Origin: Acidobacteriota bacterium
GTDB lineage: Bacteria > Acidobacteriota > Terriglobia > Terriglobales > Acidobacteriaceae
Direction: 5' to 3'
DNA length: 53,982 nt
Assembly (NCBI GenBank): GCA_003225495.1
Contig: QIAJ01000175.1
Span: 1 to 53,982 of the forward strand
Within the stretch, counting starts at the first letter, position 1; each line of letters starts with the position of its first letter. The translations under genes and the position numbers were made by a program. Below the pieces are notes generated by a model. The model saw nothing but the letters and a program-made list of their open reading frames with translations, was not told the origin of the DNA and ran no database searches. Positions 45,874 through 53,982 of the stretch are shown piece after piece.

Positions 45874-47334
45874 TCACTTGGGTGGCTGACTGGCTTGCGG
45901 AATCTCGTTGTCAACGAATGGCCTGAGCACATGATCTGACTTGGCATTCGGCTCGGGGCGGCCTTCGGAAGAACTGAGTTGCTCCAGTTCCGGCCCTTCA
46001 GCTCCTAATCCGGTTGCGGTTGTATAGATTGCCTCATGAAACAGTGAGCCAGTTGGCGCGTGAGCAAGCGCAAAAATCGGAAACGCCTTCCCGCCGCCGA
46101 ATCCCACTGCCGCGTAGTCCGCCACCATGCGTCCGGAAAATGTGTCCGGCAACCAGCTCAGACTCATCGGCCCACCCAGTAGCTGCGCCGGGCTCCACTT
46201 CCCACCGCCATTAGACGATTGAATAAATCCTGCGAACAGCGAACAGTTATTTCCACAATTTGAAACAGGATAGTAGTAATAAACCAGCCCCACGTGCGCA
46301 GTCGTGCCAGACGTGCCGGGCTCGATTCCCATACCCGTGATGAAGCGGTCGACGGTGCTCGTCACCGGATCGATCGGAACACGCTTCACCACGCTCCATA
46401 CCGTCCCACTCCCTGACTTACTGAAGACGATGTCATTCGCCGAGCAGCTGGAGCGAAAGCGGCAGTCGGGCCACGCTACATAGACTTTTCCCCTGGCATC
46501 AATCGCGGCCGATGGCAAACCAGCGCTCCGGATCCCGCCCGCCTCCGCATGATTAATAAATTGACCGACGTTCACCGCCTTGGTCCAGCTCTGTCCGCCA
46601 TTCGTGGAACTGAAGGCCATCACAAATCCGCTGAAGCTGAGGATCGGTACGATTACTTTCCCATTGGGCTTCACCAGCGGCAGACCGCCGATTCCGAAAT
46701 CCTGTCCCTGCGTCGCGACTGCGGGACTCCAGGTGATTCCCCCGTCGGTAGACGTGCTCATCTGAATAAAGTCGCCGGCACTGGTACTGTCCCACTCGGA
46801 GTAGCAATGCCCATAAAACTTGCTGGACGGACTGTTGTCGCACACGATCCAGTTCTTGTCGGGCCCGCCTGTTTTCGTCACAAAATTAGGATTGCTCCAG
46901 TGGATACCATCGGTCGAGCGGCTCACGGCGACGGCCGTCGCGTTGCCGATTGGCAAAGTCGAAATCAGCCACACCCCGTGCAGGGCGTCATAAGCGACCG
47001 AAGCGTCGCTCGCGGCCTGGTAGAGCCCGTTGCCCTGATACACCGTGATGCCCGGCAGAAATCCGCTGGTCCAGTGCACGCCGCCGTCGGTGGAAGTGGC
47101 GAAGCCGATATCCGCGCCTCCTCCTCCGAAGATGCGCGCGACCTGGAAACCGGCGACGATCGTGGATCCCCAGGTGAAGGCGCTCGGCTCGACCTCCGTC
47201 GCGTGCTGGCTGGACGTGTTGCTGAAAGTGTCTTCGCTGAGCTGAATCAGGCCAACCTGTGCCGCGGCGAACGATGCAAGCGCGAAACAAATTGCGATCG
47301 TGACGGCGAACCGGCGGACAACATGAGTGCGCAT
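45874..47334 (-). CDS. Exported BNR/sialidase-like beta-propeller protein
   Basis: 486 residues from ATG 47334, which directly starts the signal peptide (MRTHVVRRFAVTIAICFALA, cut after 'SFAAAQ'). The Asp-box/BNR pattern S-x-D-G-G-x-x-W repeats: 'TSTDGGVHWTSGF', 'RSTDGIHWSNP', 'TSTDGGITWSPAV', 'SSTNGGQSWTKAV', 'QSSNGGGKWSPAQ'. This is a six-bladed sialidase fold, but the catalytic Arg triad and Tyr/Glu pair of true sialidases could not be seen. Extracellular or periplasmic; probably binds glycans or is structural. Convergent with the aminotransferase, stops about 8 nt apart. Confidence 0.85.
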   Translation of the reverse strand: MRTHVVRRFAVTIAICFALASFAAAQVGLIQLSEDTFSNTSSQHATEVEPSAFTWGSTIVAGFQVARIFGGGGADIGFATSTDGGVHWTSGFLPGITVYQGNGLYQAASDASVAYDALHGVWLISTLPIGNATAVAVSRSTDGIHWSNPNFVTKTGGPDKNWIVCDNSPSSKFYGHCYSEWDSTSAGDFIQMSTSTDGGITWSPAVATQGQDFGIGGLPLVKPNGKVIVPILSFSGFVMAFSSTNGGQSWTKAVNVGQFINHAEAGGIRSAGLPSAAIDARGKVYVAWPDCRFRSSCSANDIVFSKSGSGTVWSVVKRVPIDPVTSTVDRFITGMGIEPGTSGTTAHVGLVYYYYPVSNCGNNCSLFAGFIQSSNGGGKWSPAQLLGGPMSLSWLPDTFSGRMVADYAAVGFGGGKAFPIFALAHAPTGSLFHEAIYTTATGLGAEGPELEQLSSSEGRPEPNAKSDHVLRPFVDNEIPQASQPPK

Positions 47335-47614
47335 TCCAAAGAACCTCGGGGAATAGGAGTATCTTGACTGATCTGGGCACGCAAAGCCGGGGGGATATCG
47401 CTTTGCCAACTAACTTTGCGCTTGAGAGTATCTGGCCTGTAACGCCCTGTCAACGTGGGCTCTTGGCGTTATATAGCGGATCGTATATCAGGCGCAATAG
47501 ATGGGCCAGCCCATGGCCAAGTTGCGCTATTTCTTTACGGTTGGACCCTCCGTCAAACTGTCCGCCAGTTTTGTCGCAGGAAGCAATCCAGCCGTCGTTG
47601 TACCATCAAAACCC

Positions 47615-50140
47615 ATGTCCTTCGCGCCCAATCCGATGACGCATACCAGCGGACGTCTCCTCGAATTTGAGACACTGCGCCAGTTGTTGGCTGGATATTC
47701 GTCTTCGGCACCCGGACGGCGGCGTATTGCGGAGCTGTCGCCCTCGCTTGATAGCGAGTGGATTGCGAGACAGCATCAGCTGACCGCTGAGATTCGGGAA
47801 TTCCGCCGTGTCGGGGGACGGTTTGAATTCACGGGGTTGCCGGAAGTGGCGAGGCTTCTGGAAAAATCGCGGATCGTTGGTGCCGCATTTGAAACCACGG
47901 AGATTCGCGACATCGTTCTGCTGGTCGACCGCGCTTCGGAGTGGCGGGAGATTGTCAAACAACCGCCCGCGGCCATGCGATCGGAGTGGACGGCGGTCGC
48001 GACGCTTTCGGAGGGCATTGAGGACTTCACTGAATTTCTGCGCTCGTTTCGCAACAAGATTCTGCCCGACGGCTCTCTTGACGACCGCGCCTCGCCGGAG
48101 CTCAGTCGCATCCGGCGCGAAATCGAAAAACAGAAGCGTCTGATTCAGGAGTCGCTGCGGGGTTACCTGCGCCGTCTCGCCGAAGGCGGCGCCGTACAGG
48201 ACGAACTCATCACCATCCGCGGCGAGCGCTTTGTTATCCCTGTGAAAGTCGAGCAGAAACGCCGTGTACAGGGCGTAGTCCACGGCGCCAGTTCGAGTGG
48301 GCAGACTGTGTTCGTGGAGCCGCTCGAAACGATCGAACAGAATAACGAACTGGTTCGGCTGCTGGATGAAGAACAGGCGGAAGTGCATCGCATCCTCCTG
48401 GAGATGACGCGGCGTATCGGAGAAAACGCCGATGCCATTTTGGCTGCCGCAGAAATTCTCGCCGAGCTCGAACTGCAGTTCGCCAAAGCCCGCTTCGCGG
48501 AAGACTACAACTGCGTAGCGGTCGCATTGTGTGGGGACGGGTCTACGACCCGTGCGGGGCGAGCGCCCGCGCCCCCGCCAGCCACTGGTCCGGACGCTCG
48601 AGACGGGGCTTGCCCCGTCTCCCGCCTGTTTCTCCACCGCGCCCGCCATCCCCTCCTCGAACACAACTTGAAACTCAAGAATGCCCAAATCGTTCCCGTC
48701 ACCGTCGAACTCGAAGGCGAACGTCGCCAACTGGTCATAACGGGTCCGAATACCGGCGGAAAAACCGTCACACTGAAGACCGTCGGCCTGCTCGCGCTGA
48801 TGGCGCAATCGGGCATCCCGGTTCCTGCCGATCGCGCGGACATGCCCGTGTTTGACGCGATCCTGGCGGATATCGGCGACTATCAATCCATTGAGCAGAA
48901 CCTTTCCACGTTCTCTGCGCACGTCACGAACATTGACTTCATCTCGCGCACGGCGACGCCGGAGTCGCTGGTACTGCTCGATGAACTTGGCTCGGCGACC
49001 GATCCGGAGGAAGGCGCGGCGCTGGCCGTTGCGATCTCCGACTACTTCCGCAAAATCGGATGCATGAGCGTGATCTCGACGCACCACACTTCACTCAAGG
49101 TGTACGGAGCGAACACAACGGGCGTAATCAACGCTGCTGTCGGCTTCAACGAGACGACGCTCCAGCCGACGTACGAGCTGAAGATCGGCGTGCCTGGTGC
49201 TTCGTCGGGTATAAATATCGCCCAGCGTCTGGGACTCAATCCTGCGATCGTCGCGTCGGCGCGCGGACGCTTGAGCTCTCAGATACAGGACGTCGCCAAA
49301 TTTCTGGACCGCCTGCATGCCGAATTGCGCGAGGCGGATATCGCGCGGGCACATCTTCAGGCTCGCGAGAAAGAGCTGGAGCGTGAAAAATTGCAACTGG
49401 CCGCCGAAGGCCGTAAAGAACAACAAACGAAAATCCGCGAGATGGAAAAGAAACTCGAAACACTGTTTCGCGACTTCGAGTATCACGCGCGTGAAGCAGT
49501 CAATGCTGTGCAGGACCGGGCTGCGGCGCAGAAGCTCTCGAAAGACGCCGAGCGGCGAATTTCGAAGATGCGCCGCGAATTCAGCGGGCAATTTCATTCG
49601 ACCGTGGTCGCCCATGCTACCGGCGCCGACCGTGACGATCCTCATGCGCATCCCGCTCTGGTCAAACACGTTGCCGAAGGCGACACCGTGAAGCTCAAGT
49701 CAATGGGACGCGCCGGAGTGGTCAAGAAGAAGATCGACGACACTCACTTCGAAGTCGAAATCGGCTCGATGAAGATGCGAATCGCTCGCGAGGACATCGC
49801 CGAGGTGATCGCGCGCGTCTCCGATTCGCCACTCCAGGCAGCCCGCGCTCGCGGCATCAAAGTTTCATTGAAGGATGAAATCAGCGACCTGAGCACGCCC
49901 ACCGAACTCAACGTCATCGGCCAGAACGTCGATGATGCCACCCGCGAAGTCGAGAAGTTCGTCGACCGCGCTTTTTTGGCCGGCATGCCCAAAGTGCGAA
50001 TCGTCCACGGCAGCGGCATGGGAATCTTGCGCAAAGCCCTCCGCCAATATTTGCAGAAGCACCCTCATGTGGCGACCGTGACAGAACCCCCTCAGAACGA
50101 AGGTGGAGGCGGGGCAACGGTGGTGGAGTTAAGGGTATAG
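47615..50140 (+). CDS. mutS2: MutS2 (endonuclease/ribosome rescue ATPase)
   Basis: 841 residues from ATG 47615 (ATG 47636 is equally possible; the frame is open to 47501). Core and clamp: 'RRIAELSPSLDSEWIARQHQ', 'ITIRGERFVIPVKVEQKRRV', 'GVVHGASSSGQTVFVEPLET'. ATPase: Walker A 'ITGPNTGGKTVTLKTVG', Walker B 'SLVLLDELGSATDPEEGAAL', 'ISTHHTSLKVYG'. Coiled coil at about 570-670, then KOW-like and Smr domains ('LNVIGQNVDDATREVEKFVD', 'VRIVHGSGMGILRKALRQYL'). The Smr 'LDLHG'-type motif reads LNVIG, with Asn for Asp. A 30-residue Pro/Ala insert at about 306-335 comes from a REP-like repeat. Known roles: anti-recombination or ribosome splitting. Confidence 0.95.
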   Translation: MSFAPNPMTHTSGRLLEFETLRQLLAGYSSSAPGRRRIAELSPSLDSEWIARQHQLTAEIREFRRVGGRFEFTGLPEVARLLEKSRIVGAAFETTEIRDIVLLVDRASEWREIVKQPPAAMRSEWTAVATLSEGIEDFTEFLRSFRNKILPDGSLDDRASPELSRIRREIEKQKRLIQESLRGYLRRLAEGGAVQDELITIRGERFVIPVKVEQKRRVQGVVHGASSSGQTVFVEPLETIEQNNELVRLLDEEQAEVHRILLEMTRRIGENADAILAAAEILAELELQFAKARFAEDYNCVAVALCGDGSTTRAGRAPAPPPATGPDARDGACPVSRLFLHRARHPLLEHNLKLKNAQIVPVTVELEGERRQLVITGPNTGGKTVTLKTVGLLALMAQSGIPVPADRADMPVFDAILADIGDYQSIEQNLSTFSAHVTNIDFISRTATPESLVLLDELGSATDPEEGAALAVAISDYFRKIGCMSVISTHHTSLKVYGANTTGVINAAVGFNETTLQPTYELKIGVPGASSGINIAQRLGLNPAIVASARGRLSSQIQDVAKFLDRLHAELREADIARAHLQAREKELEREKLQLAAEGRKEQQTKIREMEKKLETLFRDFEYHAREAVNAVQDRAAAQKLSKDAERRISKMRREFSGQFHSTVVAHATGADRDDPHAHPALVKHVAEGDTVKLKSMGRAGVVKKKIDDTHFEVEIGSMKMRIAREDIAEVIARVSDSPLQAARARGIKVSLKDEISDLSTPTELNVIGQNVDDATREVEKFVDRAFLAGMPKVRIVHGSGMGILRKALRQYLQKHPHVATVTEPPQNEGGGGATVVELRV
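48531..48620. repeat. REP-like palindromic element inside mutS2
   Basis: GACGGGT (48536-48542) pairs with ACCCGT (48548-48553); a second perfect hairpin AGACGGGGC-TT-GCCCCGTCT covers 48601-48620. The sequence GTGGGGACGGGTCTACGACC is close to the intergenic repeat at 14262. It is in frame and adds about 30 residues. Confidence 0.75.
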
Positions 50141-50213
50141 AATGACCGCCTTTTCCTCGATTCTCAACGCAATATCGTTTTGTTGCACAGCTTCTCCACA
50201 GCAACTTCGCGCC

Positions 50214-50222
50214 TGCTATATT
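50214..50222 (+). promoter_or_regulatory. Candidate extended -10 for dnaG
   Basis: TGC-TATATT about 53 nt before the dnaG ATG. No matching -35. The same TGC-TATA form precedes rpoD. Confidence 0.35.
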
Positions 50223-50274
50223 CCACTCAGTATCTTCTGCCCTCACAATTGACCAGGAGCATTGTGCGACGCCC

Positions 50275-52194
50275 ATGACCTCCGACAACTTCAAAGAGTC
50301 CCTTAAGCAGCAGGCGGACATCGTCCGCATCGTCGGCGACTACGTGAAGCTGCGGAAGGCGGGCGCGCAGAACTTCTCCGGACTGTGCCCCTTCCATAGC
50401 GAGAAGACTCCTTCCTTTTCGGTGCATGCAACGCGGCAGTTCTATCACTGCTTCGGGTGCGGGGCTTCGGGGGACGTTTTCAGCTTCGTACAGAAGCTCG
50501 AGAACATTACTTTTCCAGAGGCCGTCCGCCTGATTGCGCAGAAACTGGGCGTGCCCATGCCGAAGGTGGCATTCTCCAGCCCGCAGGAGGCGCAGGACGC
50601 CAAAGTACGAATGGCCCTGCTCGATGTTCACGAGCGCGCGGTCGCATTTTTTCAGGAGTGTCTGCGGCGTCCGGAGGGCGCGAACGCCCGCGAATATCTT
50701 AAGAGCCGCGGTCTGGATCCCGAGATTGTTGCCCGATTCAAGATCGGCTATGCCCCCGACTCCGGATTCCTGCTGCGCGACTCCCTGCGTCGCGAGTTTG
50801 ATGAACAGTTGTTGCGGGAAAGCGGCCTGTTTTCGTGGAAGGAAACTGCGGGCTCCGAGCCGCGCCCTGCCAGCGATCAGCCGCACTTCGATGGTGATCT
50901 CTCGAAGCCAGAAGCTCGGAGCTCGCAGCCTTCAGCCATCTACTCCAAATTCCGCAACCGCGTGATGTTCCCGATCGCCAACGATCAGGGCAAAATCATC
51001 GCGTTCACTGGTCGCACTCTCTCTTCTGATGAAAAATCCGGCCCAAAGTATCTGAACTCGCCCGAAACGCCCATCTACTCCAATAGCAAAGTCCTCTTCA
51101 ACCTCAATCACGCTAAGGAGGCGATCCGCAAGCTCGATTACGCCATCCTGGTCGAGGGCCAGATGGACTGCATCTCCGTATTCGCCGCCGGATTTCAAAA
51201 CGTGATCGCCAGCTCCGGCACCGCATTCACAGAACTTCAGTCAAAGCTGCTGGGACGCTTTTCGAAAAACGTCGTCGTCAACTTCGATCCCGACACCGCC
51301 GGAGCCCGCGCCACCGAGCGCACTCTCGCCCTTCTCGTCGAAGAAGAATTCAACATCAAAGTTCTCACGCTCGAGACTGGTTTCGATCCCGACCTCTTCA
51401 TCCGTCGCAAGGGCAAAGATGCCTATGCCGACGCACTCAAGCATTCGCAGCGCTATTTCGACTACCTCATCGAACGAGCCCGTGCTCAATTCCCCGCGCG
51501 TACTGGAGAAGGCAAAGTCAAGGCCGTTAACTATCTTCTGCCGCACATCCAGCGCGTGCCAAATCGAATCATTCGCGACGAACTCGCCGCCGAAATCTCC
51601 CAAAAGCTAGGGATCGACTCCGCCGTCCTGCGCCAGGAACTGAAGCACGCCGCCGGTGTCCGGTCGGCGACGCAAGTGAAGTCGCCCGTCGATTCCCAGA
51701 TCACCGGGGCCGAACGCGTTCTGATCCGTGCACTCGCCTCCGCCTCGCAAATTTCTTCCGGCTCCGACCGCACCTCTGCCCGCGAAGGCACCGACGAGGC
51801 GTTCGATCCTGCCCGGCAGGCGCAATATGTTCTACAGGCCGAGCGGCTCCATGAAGGGATGTCCTCGCAACCCTTGCTGGAAGCACTTTTGCAGGCAAAT
51901 CCGGAAGCCCAGGATGTCATGGAACTCGCCAAAACAGACGAAGACCGCCGTCTGTTGGCCTCAATCCTGATGCATGAAGATGAGGAACTCACGCCCGAAA
52001 CCCTCGAGGGTGCGGTACGGGCCCTTCGCCGTATTCATCTGCGGCGCCGTCTTGAGCAGGTACAGCAGGAACTCCAGCGTTCCGGCCGCCAGATGGATGA
52101 ATTACAGGCCCTTTTGCAGGAAAAGGTGCGTCTGAAGCGGGCTTTGATGGACCCGGGAATGGCTGAAGAAATACCGCGCCAGGCTCCCTTCTAA
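50275..52194 (+). CDS. dnaG: DNA primase DnaG
   Basis: 639 residues. Zinc-binding domain 'CPFHSEKTPSFSVHATRQFY' with 'HCFGCGASGDVFSFVQKLEN' (CHC2 type); RNA polymerase domain with 'FRNRVMFPIANDQGKIIAFT', 'GPKYLNSPETPIYSNSKVLF', the TOPRIM 'AILVEGQMDCISVFAAGFQN' and 'VVNFDPDTAGARATERTLAL'; then a C-terminal DnaB-binding helical domain. A ~30-residue polar insert follows 'GLFSWKE' and contains a heptamer array (50904-50938). It makes RNA primers at the fork, with DnaB coded elsewhere in this window. ATG 50275; rpoD follows by 217 nt. Confidence 0.97.
   Translation: MTSDNFKESLKQQADIVRIVGDYVKLRKAGAQNFSGLCPFHSEKTPSFSVHATRQFYHCFGCGASGDVFSFVQKLENITFPEAVRLIAQKLGVPMPKVAFSSPQEAQDAKVRMALLDVHERAVAFFQECLRRPEGANAREYLKSRGLDPEIVARFKIGYAPDSGFLLRDSLRREFDEQLLRESGLFSWKETAGSEPRPASDQPHFDGDLSKPEARSSQPSAIYSKFRNRVMFPIANDQGKIIAFTGRTLSSDEKSGPKYLNSPETPIYSNSKVLFNLNHAKEAIRKLDYAILVEGQMDCISVFAAGFQNVIASSGTAFTELQSKLLGRFSKNVVVNFDPDTAGARATERTLALLVEEEFNIKVLTLETGFDPDLFIRRKGKDAYADALKHSQRYFDYLIERARAQFPARTGEGKVKAVNYLLPHIQRVPNRIIRDELAAEISQKLGIDSAVLRQELKHAAGVRSATQVKSPVDSQITGAERVLIRALASASQISSGSDRTSAREGTDEAFDPARQAQYVLQAERLHEGMSSQPLLEALLQANPEAQDVMELAKTDEDRRLLASILMHEDEELTPETLEGAVRALRRIHLRRRLEQVQQELQRSGRQMDELQALLQEKVRLKRALMDPGMAEEIPRQAPF
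50904..50938. repeat. Heptamer array NNAGCNN inside dnaG (5 units)
   Basis: GAAGCCA, GAAGCTC, GGAGCTC, GCAGCCT, TCAGCCA. Same unit form and number as the intergenic array at 21298. It encodes 'KPEARSSQPSA' in a loop before 'IYSKFRNRVMFPI'. Confidence 0.7.
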
Positions 52195-52308
52195 ACGATT
52201 GGACCGAATCGCCCTCCGGCGTCATCTAAGTCATTAGCGGAAAGCCACATCCGGGTGTTGGTGATGGAAAATTGATTTAGGTCGCGTAGCCAAAGGCAGC
52301 CCTCTGCG

Positions 52309-52317
52309 TGCTATACT
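52309..52317 (+). promoter_or_regulatory. Candidate extended -10 for rpoD
   Basis: TGC-TATACT; a start near 52324 would give a leader of about 88 nt. No -35 at 17 nt. The rest of the 217-nt dnaG-rpoD gap has no other visible feature. Confidence 0.4.
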
Positions 52318-52411
52318 TCCAAAGCTTGTGCCTTTGCACAACTCCGTACCAACTTCCTACCGCTGAATAGTTTGGCGTCCGCCCACTGCGAACGTCCGAG
52401 GAAAATCTGTT

Positions 52412-53982
<1,571 letters not shown>

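Noticed and set aside
47606-49087. 493-residue reading frame antisense to mutS2
   Set aside because: Shadow of the mutS2 codons; the composition (Arg/His-rich) is typical of an antisense frame.

Overview
The window is a dense bacterial chromosome segment with about 58 percent GC by eye. It carries about 46 protein genes, mostly housekeeping, one B12 riboswitch and one probable structured RNA gene. The gene mix points to an Acidobacteriota genome of the Terriglobia (Koribacter-like) kind. The clues are a winged-HTH/TM/FlgO-like/TPR regulator, receiver and PilZ proteins, a TonB receptor with an N-terminal carboxypeptidase-regulatory-like domain, TolB-like propellers, DUF4139 and DUF2393 proteins, YtxH, and many small dispersed repeats. 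This placement is inferred from gene content, not from a marker tree. No tRNA, rRNA, CRISPR array, IS element or prophage was seen.

Layout. 1-5.8 kb: a receiver-PilZ remnant cut by the window edge, a TolB-like protein, ruvA, a structured RNA candidate, and a membrane regulator divergent from a secreted cupin. 6-9.7 kb: dnaB and lepA, convergent. 9.8-14.8 kb: membrane proteins, a Doc/AbrB toxin-antitoxin pair and a DUF4139 protein. 14.8-22 kb: gyrB, YceH, threonine dehydratase, a PilZ protein and a DUF374 acyltransferase. 22-27 kb: a marR-clc operon, then a cobalamin riboswitch driving a TonB-dependent receptor. 27-35 kb: aldolase, queA, cysteine dioxygenase, barrel protein, YtxH, and a divergent lipid-methyltransferase-like gene and membrane sulfatase-fold transferase. 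34.7-40.2 kb: efp, acyP-apt, DUF2393, selD and an aldo/keto reductase. 40.2-42.4 kb: a minus-strand cluster of a CADD-like diiron protein, a FlK-like thioesterase and a PEP-mutase-like protein. 42.5-54 kb: mnmG, a class V aminotransferase, a BNR-repeat protein, mutS2, dnaG and rpoD (cut at the edge).

The most notable points are these. (1) selD is itself a selenoprotein gene: an in-frame UGA lies in the catalytic motif and a SECIS-like hairpin follows it, so the true gene starts 87 nt upstream of the first uninterrupted reading frame. (2) The PEP-mutase-like gene has no ATG, GTG or TTG able to include its catalytic N-terminus, and probably starts at AUU. (3) Heptanucleotide tandem arrays and REP-like palindromes are scattered between genes and also sit in frame inside mnmG, mutS2, dnaG and selD, where they add linker residues. 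(4) A chlamydial CADD-type protein with the sacrificial Tyr and Lys is present. (5) A heavily structured RNA with its own terminator lies between ruvA and the TPR regulator.
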